Shown: positions 45,201-54,353, counted from the stretch's first letter. The stretch is 64,000 bases of DNA from Tsukamurella conjunctivitidis (GCF_007858475.1 NZ_VIGX01000005.1:124001-188000), one strand, 5' to 3'. Notes: generated by a model not told the origin, from the letters alone. Numbers and translations are program-made.

Positions 45201-45420
45201 CGAGATCGGCGGGATGGGGCTCGAGGGCGCCGTGCGGCTCGGGTTCAGCAAGGAGCTCGCTGCCGCGCCCGATGAGGCGGCCCGCGCCGAGCTCTTCGAG
45301 CAGCTGCTCGCGCTCGCGTACCAGCGGGGTCGGGCTCTGCACGCAGCGACCACGTTCGAGCTGGACGACGTGATCGACCCCGCCGCCACCCGAGACTGGA
45401 TCCGTACCCTCACCCGGTGA
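42244..45420 (+). CDS. single-chain acyl-CoA carboxylase (BC-BCCP-CT fusion, LCC type)
   Basis: A 1058-residue biotin-dependent carboxylase holding all parts in one chain. Biotin carboxylase fills about 1-440 (IANRGEIALRI, GGGGRGMRA, EVNPRIQVEHTVTEE). A BT-like linker follows, then BCCP with the biotin Lys513 in EAMKMEH, then carboxyltransferase from about 590 to the end. This order is that of the single-chain long-chain acyl-CoA carboxylase described in Mycobacterium avium paratuberculosis; the usual actinobacterial acyl-CoA carboxylases have separate chains. GTG 42244 overlaps the ligase stop. Substrate could be a long or branched acyl-CoA. Confidence 0.92.
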   Translation: MKLLIANRGEIALRIIRTARELGVPTVAVYAEDDAGTPHVAAADDAVALPGSGPAAYLDGAAVIAAAASTGADAVHPGYGFLAENADFAASCAAAGLTFVGPEPAVLRTFGDKASARAAAVAAGVPVPAATDGGVDLDAVRAFAADRPSGIMIKAVAGGGGRGMRAVLPGPRFDEELDAAYRACVSEAELGFGDGRVFAEELQNGARHIEIQIVGDGADALALGDRDCSVQRRNQKLIEVAPAPALPADLRAALHEHAVRLCAAAGYRGLATVEFLVRDDTAVFLEVNPRIQVEHTVTEEVTGVDLVAAQLALAEGTTLADLGLPTGTRCRAGVVDGAPAAALGTAVQTRVNLEAPQRDGTVLPTGGVLAGYTPPTGPGVRVDDYGRPGLTTSARYDSLLAKVIVRAATPARAFAKADAALGEFVIDGPGTNIALLRAVLGDPEFRSGPVDTGYLARRLGDLVPETADMAAAPVTDLDGDVLTATLTGTVVAVADAGAVTETGTALVVLEAMKMEHEQTLAVPVTVGDVLVSPGQTVTAGTPLLSYLPADGAEPGGAAADALDLDRSRADLDEVRERHRVTRDEGRPDAVAKRRRIGRRTARENIDDLVDAGSFTEYGALLLPAQRARRSEEDLIATGAADGLIGGLATIGGAEAMVISYDYTVLAGTQGWRNHAKTDRLIDVAERRGVPIVLFAEGGGGRPGDTDLDIVAGLDVPTFRSLGALRGRVPLVAVVSGRCFAGNAALAGICDVVIATPDANLGMGGPAMISGGGLGEFPPEAIGPIDVQRRNGVVHVVADDEADAVDRARRYLGYFAGPVDDWTAPDPRIARHVVPENRLRAYDVRAAIAAIVDVDSTLELRRDYGIGVITALVRVEGRPYALIANSTRHLGGAIDAEAADKLADFLELAQAHGLPVVSLCDTPGFMVGPEAEEQATVRRFSRLFVLGARLTVPLGVFVLRKGYGLGAMAMTGGSFHAPQFTVAWPTGEIGGMGLEGAVRLGFSKELAAAPDEAARAELFEQLLALAYQRGRALHAATTFELDDVIDPAATRDWIRTLTR

Positions 45421-45440
45421 GGGGATGAGGGTACGGATCC
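45398..45440 (+). terminator. first hairpin at end of carboxylase gene
   Basis: A perfect 15-bp inverted repeat, GGATCCGTACCCTCA (45398-45412) with its complement at 45426-45440 and a 13-base loop that holds the stop codon. Confidence 0.75.
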
Positions 45441-45441
45441 G

Positions 45442-45481
45442 CCGTGGGCCGTCCGCCGGCGTGACGGTGGACGGCCCACGG
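45442..45481. terminator. second hairpin, carboxylase/DUF6069
   Basis: A perfect 13-bp inverted repeat, CCGTGGGCCGTCC (45442-45454) with its complement at 45469-45481, one base after the first hairpin. It lies between convergent genes and may serve both. Confidence 0.8.
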
Positions 45482-45489
45482 TTCAGCGG

Positions 45490-45918
45490 TCAGCGCACCC
45501 GCCGGTAGAGGGACTCGAGCGTCCCGGCCAGGACGGCCGCGATGACCACGTGCATCAGCGAGAGCGTCACGGTCGACGGCCCGTCGAAGTCCGCGGCCAG
45601 CGTGCCCGCGATCGTGCCGAGCGAGGCCAGGGCGCCGACCACGGCGGCGACGCGCAGGATCGGGGCCCACAGCTTCGAGAGCAGCACGGCGGCGGTCATG
45701 CCGACGGCGAGCGGCGCCACCGTCATGAGGACGACGCCGCCCGGGGCGACCGAGGCGCGGACGCCCTCGGGGTCGGTCATGGTGAAATCGCCGCCCGCCG
45801 CGAGGCCGACGAGCCACAGGACGAGGTTGCCGAACAGTGAGACGACGACCGCGCCCAGAACGGCGGTCGTGCGGGTGAGGCGGAAGGTCGACGGAGCTGC
45901 GGTGTCGATGGCGGTCAT
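45490..45918 (-). CDS. DUF6069 membrane protein
   Basis: A 142-residue protein with four hydrophobic segments (TAVLGAVVVSLFGNLVLWLV, GVVLMTVAPLAVGMTAAVLL, ILRVAAVVGALASLGTIAG, LMHVVIAAVLAGTLESLY). It matches family DUF6069, of unknown role. ATG 45918 is preceded by GAGGAGAC. It lies 69 bases downstream of a two-component response regulator gene on the same strand, but with its own promoter, which carries an inverted repeat in the spacer. Confidence 0.8.
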   Translation of the reverse strand: MTAIDTAAPSTFRLTRTTAVLGAVVVSLFGNLVLWLVGLAAGGDFTMTDPEGVRASVAPGGVVLMTVAPLAVGMTAAVLLSKLWAPILRVAAVVGALASLGTIAGTLAADFDGPSTVTLSLMHVVIAAVLAGTLESLYRRVR

Positions 45919-45954
45919 GATGTCTCCTCGGATCGTTTTCTGGAACGGATCCAT

Positions 45955-45983
45955 CACATAACCTGAAGTATTGTTGAGGTCAA
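45955..45983 (-). promoter_or_regulatory. DUF6069 promoter with inverted repeat in the spacer
   Basis: On the minus strand TTGACC (45983-45978) is followed after 17 bases by TATGTG (45960-45955). The imperfect inverted repeat ACCTCAA-N6-TTCAGGT (45980-45961) fills the spacer, the layout of MerR/SoxR-type promoters, though those have a 19-20 base spacer. The adjacent response regulator is another candidate binder. Confidence 0.5.
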
Positions 45984-45987
45984 GCCC

Positions 45988-46626
45988 CTAGCTCAAACCG
46001 GATTGTGCGGCGATCACGGCGGCCTGTACGCGGGACTGGACCCCCAACTTCATCAGCACCCGGGAGACATGTGTCTTCACCGTGGCCTCGCCGATGTCGA
46101 GCCGCCGGGCGATCTGCTGGTTGGACAGTCCGTCGCCGAGGCCCGCGAGCACGTCGCGCTCCCTCTCCGTGAGCGCCGACAGGTCCGCGACGTCCGGTTC
46201 CGCGGTGGTGCGGGGCAGCGCACCGATGACGGCGCGGGTCACCTTCGGGTCCAGGACGGCATCGCCCTCGGCGACGGCCCGAACGGCCCGGATCAACTCG
46301 TCGCCGCCGGCCGACTTGAGCAGGAACCCGCTCGCACCCGCGCTCAGCGCACCCAGTACGTACTCGTCGAGGTCGAAGGTGGTCAGCACGAGTACGGCGC
46401 TGTCGGTCTCGGCGACGACGGACGCGGTCGCCGCCAGGCCGTCGACGCGCGGCATCCGCACGTCCATCACCACCACGTCCGGCCGGAGCGCCCGGGCCTG
46501 CCGCAGGGCGGCGGCGCCATCGGCCGCCTCGCCGATCACCTGTACCTCGCCGCTGGATTCGAGCAGCAGGCGCAGCCCGGCCCGGATGGCGGCGTGGTCG
46601 TCGGCGAGGACGACGGTGACCGTCAT
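45988..46626 (-). CDS. NarL/LuxR-type response regulator
   Basis: A 212-residue response regulator. Receiver residues are Asp9/Asp10 (LADDH), phospho-acceptor Asp55 in VVMDVRMPR, Thr in VLTTFD and Lys in FLLKSAG. The C-terminal LuxR helix-turn-helix is LTERERDVLAGLGDGLSN followed by IARRLDIGEATVKTHV. The ATG overlaps the kinase stop (ATGA), so the pair is coupled. Likely target: the DUF6069 gene directly downstream. Confidence 0.93.
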   Translation of the reverse strand: MTVTVVLADDHAAIRAGLRLLLESSGEVQVIGEAADGAAALRQARALRPDVVVMDVRMPRVDGLAATASVVAETDSAVLVLTTFDLDEYVLGALSAGASGFLLKSAGGDELIRAVRAVAEGDAVLDPKVTRAVIGALPRTTAEPDVADLSALTERERDVLAGLGDGLSNQQIARRLDIGEATVKTHVSRVLMKLGVQSRVQAAVIAAQSGLS

Positions 46627-47726
46627 CGCGCGACCTCCAGCGGCACGGTCGCCCGGACCACCCACGCGTCGCCCTCGGGCCCCGCCGACGCGGTGCCGCC
46701 GACGGACTCGGCCCGGAAGGAGATGTTGCGCAGGCCGTCCCCCGAGCCGATCGGCGCGTCCCGCGCGGGCAGCGGATTGGTGGCGGTCACGGTGAGTTCC
46801 TCCCGGCCGGTGTCGATGACCACGTCGAGCGGAGCGCCCGGCGCGTGTTTGGTGGCGTTCGTGATGACCTCGCCCAGGATCCGCGTGAGCACCGCCTCGC
46901 CGGCGGTGGGCAGCGGACCGTCGGGCAGGCGAAGCCGCACGGCGACCCCGGCCGCACCGGCGGTCTCGATGAGCGGCTCGAGGGACTCCAGGGTGGTGCG
47001 AACGGCGGCGTCGTCGGGGGAGGTGAGCAGATTGATCGTGGCCCGCATCTCCTCCAGTGCGGCGAGGCTGCCGGACCGGATCGACTGCAGGACGGCGGGA
47101 TTGCTGGGCGTGCGCTGCGCGGCGTCGGCGAGGATCGCGACCGCCGACAGGTGCCCTGCGACGGTGTCGTGCAGCTCGCGGGCGAGGCGCCGGCGCTCGT
47201 CCGCCAGCGCCGTGGCGCGCCGGGCCTCGCCCTCGTCCCGCTCGACTTGCGCGAGTTCGCGGTAGGCGAGGACGGCCCGCCCGTAGCCGATCGGCGACCA
47301 CAGGATGGCCACCAGGACCAGCACCGCGTAGATCCCGCCCTTGACGCCGCCCGCGGCGGTGAGCCCCGCGCCGATCACGACGGTCAGGACGAGCACCGTC
47401 CACATCACGGCGGCGCGCAGACGGTCGCTACCGGTGGCGACCGCCAGGTAGATCACGTCGGAGAGGGCGATCCACAGCACGACCGACGGGCCGAAGGGCA
47501 GGTCCCAGAGGACGAGCGTGAGCATCAGGACGAACGCGAGAGCCGGGCGGCTGCGCGCCAGGAGCTGTATCGCCAGGGCGCCGCAGAGCAGTCCGAACTT
47601 GACCTGCCAGGGATAGAAGTGCTCCGTATCGGCGCGGACCGACCAGCCGCCCGCCGCCCACAGCATTGCCCCGACCAGCGATATGCCGATCGCGGGTACC
47701 GCGGCGTACTCCGACGTCCACGACAT
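46623..47726 (-). CDS. NarL-family sensor histidine kinase
   Basis: About 367 residues. Four or five membrane segments fill the first 150, with no large outside domain, so it is an intramembrane-type sensor. A coiled linker leads to the HisKA_3 box RRRLARELHDTVAGHLSAV with the phospho-His, and to the ATPase part with GEVITNATKHAP (N box) and GSGDGLRNISFR (G box). ATG 47726 is taken as the start; ATG 47777, 17 codons earlier, is possible. Signal unknown, possibly membrane stress. Confidence 0.9.
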   Translation of the reverse strand: MSWTSEYAAVPAIGISLVGAMLWAAGGWSVRADTEHFYPWQVKFGLLCGALAIQLLARSRPALAFVLMLTLVLWDLPFGPSVVLWIALSDVIYLAVATGSDRLRAAVMWTVLVLTVVIGAGLTAAGGVKGGIYAVLVLVAILWSPIGYGRAVLAYRELAQVERDEGEARRATALADERRRLARELHDTVAGHLSAVAILADAAQRTPSNPAVLQSIRSGSLAALEEMRATINLLTSPDDAAVRTTLESLEPLIETAGAAGVAVRLRLPDGPLPTAGEAVLTRILGEVITNATKHAPGAPLDVVIDTGREELTVTATNPLPARDAPIGSGDGLRNISFRAESVGGTASAGPEGDAWVVRATVPLEVAR

Positions 47727-47885
47727 GCGATCCGCTCGCTTCGCTCCCGGCGGCGTGGTCCGCCCCAGCGACCTCATGCGCCCATTGCAGCACATCCCCG
47801 ACTCCGGCGGGTCCGTCGAAAGGGGGACGGGAGCGTCGCCGAACGCGGGACGACAGTGCCGCCCGGACCGGGAAGAGTGCTGGGC

Positions 47886-48443
47886 ATGGGAGAGCTGAAC
47901 AGTCCGGTGCTGTGGACGATCGCCGCGTGCGAGATCGGTTTCTGGGTCCTGGTAGTCGGGGGTCTGGCGATGCGCTACATCCTGCGCTGGCGACGCGCGG
48001 GGATGGTCTCGCTGGCGCTGGTCCCACTCCTCGACGTCGTGCTCATCATCGCCGTCGCAGTGGACCTGTACCGGGGCGGCGAGGTCGGGTTCGCCCATCG
48101 TCTCGCGGGGATCTACCTCGGCTGCACAGTGATGTTCGGTCACCGCATGATCTCGTGGGCGGACGAGCGGTTCGCGCACCGGTTCGCCGGCGGGCCCGCG
48201 CCGCGGAAGGTGCCGAAGCTCGGACCGGAGCGCACGCGCAAGGAGTGGTCGGACTTCTACCGCTGGCTCGGTGCTGTCGCGATCGCCGGCGCCGTCTCGC
48301 TGGGACTGGGTTACACCGTTGCCGACGACGCGCAGCGCGACGCGCTGATGGGCGTGTTCGGCACGCTCGGCGTGATCACGGTCATCTGGCTGATCACCGG
48401 CCCGCTGTGGGTCGCGGGACGAGGGGAGAGCGCCGAGCGCTGA
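47886..48443 (+). CDS. conserved integral membrane protein, unrecognised
   Basis: A 185-residue protein with five hydrophobic segments (IAACEIGFWVLVVGGLAM, LALVPLLDVVLIIAVAVDLY, LAGIYLGCTVMFGHRMI, YRWLGAVAIAGAVSLGLG, FGTLGVITVIWLITGPL) and a basic loop around RKVPKLGPERTRKEWSDFY. I do not recognise the family. It is divergent from the sensor kinase and may share its regulation. GGGAAGAG lies upstream of ATG 47886. Confidence 0.72.
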   Translation: MGELNSPVLWTIAACEIGFWVLVVGGLAMRYILRWRRAGMVSLALVPLLDVVLIIAVAVDLYRGGEVGFAHRLAGIYLGCTVMFGHRMISWADERFAHRFAGGPAPRKVPKLGPERTRKEWSDFYRWLGAVAIAGAVSLGLGYTVADDAQRDALMGVFGTLGVITVIWLITGPLWVAGRGESAER

Positions 48444-48569
48444 CCGCGCGGTGCCGGCGCCGGCGCCGCGACCGCCCGCGCGGTACAGCGCGAGCACCCC
48501 TTCCCGGTGCGAGCGCCGTCGCGATGGGCGGGCCTGATCGCGCTCACGCGGAGATCGGCGAGGAACGAA

Positions 48570-48603
48570 CGAACGGCCCGACGGAGAACCGTCGGGCCGT
48601 TCG
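48570..48603 (-). terminator. sigA terminator
   Basis: A perfect 15-bp stem, CGAACGGCCCGACGG (48570-48584) with its complement at 48589-48603, closing on a 4-base loop 10 bases beyond the sigA stop. On the sigA strand a TTCGTTCC tract follows. Confidence 0.88.
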
Positions 48604-48613
48604 GGGGTCGTGC

Positions 48614-50062
<1,449 letters not shown>

Positions 50063-50281
50063 GTACGCCCTTTCCTACTGTGCCTGCGTGCGCCGGAGGT
50101 CACCTCCCGGGCGCGACAACAGCACCGGTCCGAGCCGGGTTCGGCGTCGGTGGTGGCTGAGGCGTCCGGACGTGAGGGGATCCGGCGTCTGTTCCGGCGT
50201 TTCGACGCCGACACCCCATTGTAACGATTCGGTCGCTCCGCCCGCATTCACCTGCGGTCAAAGCGCCCGAACCGGGCGGTT
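50063..50281 (-). promoter_or_regulatory. sigA upstream region and leader
   Basis: A -10 hexamer TACAAT (complement of 50218-50223) has no clear -35 at 17-18 bases. A start near 50211 leaves a leader of about 150 bases. Near its 5-prime end CGGCGT-CGAA-ACGCCG (50210-50195) forms a 6-bp hairpin with a tetraloop. No coding frame is evident. Confidence 0.4.
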
Positions 50282-51025
50282 TCACGACTGTTGCGATGCC
50301 ATCGCCGCGCCCACGATGCCCGCGGTGTTCAGCAGCTTCGCCGGGATCACCGGCGTCGCCACCTCGAGCAGCGGGACCCACTTGTCGGCCTTGCGACTCA
50401 CGCCCCCGCCCACGATGATCAGGTCCGGCCAGAGCAACTTCTCGTACTCGCGGAAGACCCGGCTGACCTGACCCGCCCACTTCTCGTAACTCCAGCCGCG
50501 CCGGTCCTTGACCGAGCTCGCGGCGCGGTGCTCGGCCTCCTTGCCCTCCACCTCGATGTGGCCGAACTCGGTGTTGGGGACGAGGGTCCCGCGGTGGATC
50601 AGAGCCGAGCCGATGCCCGTGCCCAGGGTCAGGAGGAGGATCACGCCCTCGAAGTCCCGCCCCGCGCCGTACCGGTCCTCGGCCAGGCCGGCCGCGTCCG
50701 CGTCGTTGAGCACCGTGACGGGACGGTCCAGCGCGGACGAGAAGAGTCCGTTCGCATCGGTGCCGATCCACGCCGCGTCGATGTTCGCCGCGCTGCGGAC
50801 CGTGCCCTTCGTCACCACCGCCGGGACCGTGATCCCGACGGGGCCCTTCCACTCGAAGTGGCCGACGACCTCCTCGACGACCTCCGCGCAGGCCTCGGGC
50901 GTCGACGGCTGCGGCGTGGCGATCTTGAACCGCTCGCCGACCAGCTCGCCCGTGTCCAGGTCGACGACGCCGCCCTTGATGCCGCTGCCGCCGATGTCGA
51001 CGCCGAACCCCAGATTCTCCGCCAT
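50282..51025 (-). CDS. ppgK: polyphosphate glucokinase
   Basis: Phosphorylates glucose with inorganic polyphosphate or ATP. The 247-residue ROK-fold protein has the phosphate loop DIGGSGIKGG, the catalytic Asp in LNDADAAG, TLGTGIGSALI and FGHIEVEGKEAE, all typical of PpgK. I chose ATG 51025, with GGAGCAGGC upstream, over the ATG 14 codons earlier. Adjacent to sigA on the same strand and divergent from suhB, the order known from M. tuberculosis. Confidence 0.94.
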   Translation of the reverse strand: MAENLGFGVDIGGSGIKGGVVDLDTGELVGERFKIATPQPSTPEACAEVVEEVVGHFEWKGPVGITVPAVVTKGTVRSAANIDAAWIGTDANGLFSSALDRPVTVLNDADAAGLAEDRYGAGRDFEGVILLLTLGTGIGSALIHRGTLVPNTEFGHIEVEGKEAEHRAASSVKDRRGWSYEKWAGQVSRVFREYEKLLWPDLIIVGGGVSRKADKWVPLLEVATPVIPAKLLNTAGIVGAAMASQQS

Positions 51026-51114
51026 TGCCTGCTCCGCATCCCTCGAAGTTCCGGACCTCTCGTCCACCGCCCGGGTGCCCCCGGCGCTGACAAACTACCG
51101 CGGATTGTGGTTCT

Positions 51115-51987
51115 GTGGTGGACGTGCAACTTAACCGGTGGGAGTTGTCCGAGATCGCCGTCACGGTCGCGACGGAGGCCGCGCAGCGCGTCGCGGCCCG
51201 CCGGGCGGAGGTGTTCGGCGCCAACGCATTCGACGGTGCCGATGGGGCGCGCCCGGAGGGGGTGAGCACCAAGTCGACGCCCACCGATCCGGTCACCGTC
51301 GTCGATACCGAGACCGAGCGGTTCGTGCGGGACCGGCTGGCCGCGCTGCGCCCCGGCGACACCGTCCTCGGTGAGGAGTTCGGCGGCGACGCAGGGGAGC
51401 CGGGCACCGTGCGGTGGATCGTCGACCCCATCGACGGCACCGTCAACTTCCTCTACGGCGTGCCCGCGTACGCGGTCTCCGTCGGCGCACAGGTCGACGG
51501 GGTGTCGGTGGCGGGTGCCGTCGCCGACGTCGTCCACGGCACGGTCTACGCCGCCGCCCTCGGCGCAGGCGCACGGGAGATCGCGCCCGACGGCACCGTC
51601 CGGGACCTGCGCGCCAACCCGATCACCGATCCCGCGCTCGCGCTCGTCGCCACCGGCTTCGGGTACGCCCGGGAACGGCGGGAACGGCAGGGCCGCGTGC
51701 TCGCGGAGCTGCTGCCCGCGGTGCGCGACGTGCGGCGCATCGGCTCCGCCGCGCTCGATCTGTGCATGGTCGCCGCGGGACGCGCCGACGCCCACTACGA
51801 GCACGGACTGAGCCCCTGGGACTGGGCGGCCGGCGCTCTCATCGCACAGGAGGCCGGGGCCGTCGTCATCGTGCCGGCCTCCGACTCCACCAGCGCCGAC
51901 GGCGCCCTGACCCTCGCCGCCGCGCCGGGAATCGCCGACGAACTGATCGCCCTACTCCGCGCGGCCGGAGGGCTCGACGCGCTGTAG
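51115..51987 (+). CDS. suhB: inositol-1-monophosphatase family protein SuhB
   Basis: Mg-dependent phosphatase giving free myo-inositol for phosphatidylinositol and mycothiol. At 290 residues, with GEEFGG, WIVDPIDGTVNF and SPWDWAAGALIAQEAG as the three metal-site motifs, in order. Two GTG codons in a row (51115 and 51118) can start it; the site upstream is weak. Divergent from ppgK and convergent with cei. Confidence 0.93.
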   Translation: MVDVQLNRWELSEIAVTVATEAAQRVAARRAEVFGANAFDGADGARPEGVSTKSTPTDPVTVVDTETERFVRDRLAALRPGDTVLGEEFGGDAGEPGTVRWIVDPIDGTVNFLYGVPAYAVSVGAQVDGVSVAGAVADVVHGTVYAAALGAGAREIAPDGTVRDLRANPITDPALALVATGFGYARERRERQGRVLAELLPAVRDVRRIGSAALDLCMVAAGRADAHYEHGLSPWDWAAGALIAQEAGAVVIVPASDSTSADGALTLAAAPGIADELIALLRAAGGLDAL

Positions 51988-52029
51988 CCGTGCCGTCGGG
52001 CCCGGTCACCGGGGCGTGGACGAGCCCGC

Positions 52030-52767
52030 TCAGCGGTTGCAGGACTGGCTGTGCACCGCCGAGACCAGCGCGGGATTCGCCCCGCCGTCCGCCGCCCCCG
52101 CGGGCGCCGCGCGCAGGATGCGCAGGATCTCCTGCGCGTCGGTGCTGGGCTCCAGGTCGGTGAAGAAGGTGCCGAGGACCAGATCGACCGAGTTGTCGCG
52201 TCGCCCGTCGTTGACCAGCTCGGCGCACGGCGCGATGATCCACGCGGCCGCGGCCGCGGACTTCCCGGAATCGCCGAACCGGAGCTGGGCCTGGCAGGCC
52301 ATCTCCGGATAGACCGGATCGTTGCCGTAGGCGCCGGTCGTGGGCGCGCCGAAGCCGTAGTCGGCGAGCTTGTTCAGCGTGGTCTCCGCGCGTCCCGCCT
52401 GACCCGAGGCGTTCAGCACGCGCACGGTCGACGCGGCGAGCGGTGCGGGCCGCACCGAGACCAGGTCATCGGGGGAGACCACTTCGAACTGACCCGAGGT
52501 GGGCGCGGGTGCCGGTGCGGTGGCGCCGGCGCGCGCGGCCGCACCGGGCGTCGAGGTCGCGGCCGCCGAGGCCGACGGCGCCGGCGGGGGCGGGCAGGAG
52601 ACGGGGGCTGCCGTCTCCTCCTGTGAGGACATGGCGCGGGCCCAGGTCGCGATGGCGACCACGGCGAGGACGGCGATCACGATGAGGATCGGCAGCGTGT
52701 TGCGACGCCGGAACGGTTCACCGTTCCGGTCGAATCGCCGGCCCGCGCCGGTGAGCTGGGAAACCAC
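52030..52767 (-). CDS. cei: envelope integrity protein Cei (LytR C-terminal domain)
   Basis: A 245-residue membrane-anchored protein. A basic N-terminus (RRFDRNGEPFRRRN) precedes one membrane segment (about 24-42), a Pro/Ala-rich linker (about 55-95) and a LytR_C domain with VRVLNASGQAGRAETTLNKL. It corresponds to M. tuberculosis Rv2700, Cei, needed for envelope integrity, and lies in the same place between suhB and the DUF4193 gene. The GTG at 52767 fits the conserved VSQ start; upstream sequence in frame is probably not coding. Confidence 0.88.
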   Translation of the reverse strand: MVSQLTGAGRRFDRNGEPFRRRNTLPILIVIAVLAVVAIATWARAMSSQEETAAPVSCPPPPAPSASAAATSTPGAAARAGATAPAPAPTSGQFEVVSPDDLVSVRPAPLAASTVRVLNASGQAGRAETTLNKLADYGFGAPTTGAYGNDPVYPEMACQAQLRFGDSGKSAAAAAWIIAPCAELVNDGRRDNSVDLVLGTFFTDLEPSTDAQEILRILRAAPAGAADGGANPALVSAVHSQSCNR

Positions 52768-52931
52768 GGCCCCGACTGTACGGGAGCGTCTCGCTCCGGC
52801 AGGGGAGGCGCCGCGGTGCCGTCGCCGGAATCCTGAGGTCCGTCCCGGGATCCGGTCCCGGGAATCATCTGGGCTCATCGTGCGTTGGAGGGGCAACGAG
52901 CGGTGCAATCGACAACCGTCATGGAAAGTCC

Positions 52932-52960
52932 GTGACATCCGATTTCGAGTGCGCTACACT
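52932..52960 (+). promoter_or_regulatory. SigA-type promoter of the DUF4193 gene
   Basis: GTGACA (52932-52937), a 17-base spacer and TACACT (52955-52960) make one of the best housekeeping promoters in the window. Transcription would start near 52967, leaving a leader of about 80 bases. The 279-base gap upstream otherwise shows nothing. Confidence 0.65.
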
Positions 52961-53046
52961 CTGGCCGCTCGCGCGGGACACAACGCGCCCGGCGGTTTCG
53001 GAAACCCCGAGGCCGGGGGCACGAGCAAGGATGGGGATGACACGGC

Positions 53047-53346
53047 ATGGCAACTGATTACGACGCTCCACGGCGGTCCGAGGCGGACGAGATCTCGGAG
53101 GATTCGCTCGAGGAGCTCAAGGCCCGTCGCAACGAGGGTCAGTCCGGCACGGTGGACGTGGACGAGGGCGAGACCGCAGAATCCTTCGAACTCCCCGGCG
53201 CCGACCTGTCGGGCGAGGAGCTGAGCGTCCGTGTGGTGCCGAAGCAGGCTGACGAGTTCACATGCACCAGCTGTTTCCTGGTGTACCACCGCAGCCGCCT
53301 CGCCGATCCGGACGGCGACGAGCTGATCTGCATCGACTGCGCCTGA
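53047..53346 (+). CDS. DUF4193 protein (Rv2699c-like)
   Basis: A 99-residue acidic protein. The first 70 residues are strongly charged and the end holds FTCTSCFLVYHRSRL and LICIDCA, two CxxC pairs that make a zinc ribbon. Universal in Mycobacteriales next to dut and sigA. The ribbon suggests a nucleic-acid or RNA polymerase partner, but no role is established. A strong promoter lies upstream. Confidence 0.92.
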   Translation: MATDYDAPRRSEADEISEDSLEELKARRNEGQSGTVDVDEGETAESFELPGADLSGEELSVRVVPKQADEFTCTSCFLVYHRSRLADPDGDELICIDCA

Positions 53347-53376
53347 CGGCGACCAGTCTCCGCGGCGACCCGCTCG

Positions 53377-53868
53377 TCAACCGAGCGTGGTCGCGGCGGG
53401 GATCAGCGCGAGCATCTTCTCCGGATGCCGGGTGGAGACCATCCAGTACGGGGTCGGATCGTCGGGATCATCGAGCACCACCACGATCATCGTCTTGATC
53501 CAGCCCTTGTGATAGACGAAGGCCGCCGGATCGAGCTGGCGGCCCAGGGCCGCGCTCTTCGCCTCCGCGGGCACGGCCGCCGCGCGGGAGATCAGCTCCA
53601 GCGGCAGGTGGGCGTTACCGGCCCAGAGCTCACCATCGCGCACCGCGACACTGCCGCGGCACATCGACCAGAGCAGGACGGCGATGACCACGACGATCAG
53701 CACGAACGCCCCGATCATCCAGTCGCCCCAGGTCGCGGCGAGCGTCACCTCGAAGCACAGCAGACCCGCCACGAAGGCTCCCGCGAGCCACCAGTACCAC
53801 GGCACGGTGAGCCGCTCGAAGTAGCCGTCCCGCGGCTGCGAGGTCTTCACTGTTCGATCGTCCGACAC
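53377..53868 (-). CDS. DUF3093 membrane protein (Rv2698-like)
   Basis: A 163-residue protein with two membrane segments ([20 protein letters not shown] and [17 protein letters not shown]) and a cytosolic part with [19 protein letters not shown] and [14 protein letters not shown]. Matches DUF3093 and keeps its place between DUF4193 and dut. The GTG at 53868 is preferred. Divergent from dut with 23 bases between. Function unknown. Confidence 0.88.
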   Translation of the reverse strand: MSDDRTVKTSQPRDGYFERLTVPWYWWLAGAFVAGLLCFEVTLAATWGDWMIGAFVLIVVVIAVLLWSMCRGSVAVRDGELWAGNAHLPLELISRAAAVPAEAKSAALGRQLDPAAFVYHKGWIKTMIVVVLDDPDDPTPYWMVSTRHPEKMLALIPAATTLG

Positions 53869-53891
53869 GGCTTCAGCGTAGTCTGCATCCC

Positions 53892-54353
53892 ATGGTGAGC
53901 CAGATACCCCTACTGCGGCTCGACGAGGGCCTCCCACTTCCCAAGCGCGCACATCCCGGCGACGCGGGCGTGGACCTGTACTCGACGACCGACGTGCGGA
54001 TCGAACCCGGCGCCCGCACGCTCGTCGCCACCGGCGTCGCGATCGCGCTGCCCCACGGCACCGTCGGCCTGATCCATCCTCGCTCCGGTCTCGCCGCGAA
54101 ACACGGTCTCACCGTGGTCAATACGCCCGGGACTATCGACGCCGGCTATCGGGGCGAGATCAAGGTGTGCCTGCTCAACACCGATCGCGAGCAGGCCGTC
54201 GACATCAAGCGCGGCGACCGCATCGCCCAGCTCCTCGTGCAGCGCGTGGAGCTGCCCGACTTCAAGGAGGTCTCGTTCCTGGACGAGACCGTCCGCGGCG
54301 CCGGCGGCTACGGCTCCTCGGGCGGGCACGCCAGCCTCGAGTCCTCCCACTGA
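53892..54353 (+). CDS. dut: dUTP diphosphatase
   Basis: Hydrolyses dUTP to dUMP and pyrophosphate, keeping uracil out of DNA. The 153-residue trimeric-type protein shows motif 1 [10 protein letters not shown], motif 2 [10 protein letters not shown], motif 3 [13 protein letters not shown], motif 4 GDRIAQLLV and the flexible C-terminal motif 5 [12 protein letters not shown]. The DUF3710 gene follows 37 bases later on the same strand. Confidence 0.97.
   Translation: MVSQIPLLRLDEGLPLPKRAHPGDAGVDLYSTTDVRIEPGARTLVATGVAIALPHGTVGLIHPRSGLAAKHGLTVVNTPGTIDAGYRGEIKVCLLNTDREQAVDIKRGDRIAQLLVQRVELPDFKEVSFLDETVRGAGGYGSSGGHASLESSH

Noticed and set aside
22401-45420. Recent genomic island
   Set aside because: No integrase, tRNA border, direct repeats or base-composition shift could be seen, and the genes look native to Actinobacteria. 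Old acquisition cannot be excluded.
45490-48443. Toxin-antitoxin or phage-defence system
   Set aside because: The genes are a DUF6069 membrane protein, a two-component pair and a membrane protein, with no nuclease, toxin fold or antitoxin. The SF2 helicase at 16.1 kb was also considered, but it has no nuclease or methyltransferase partner.
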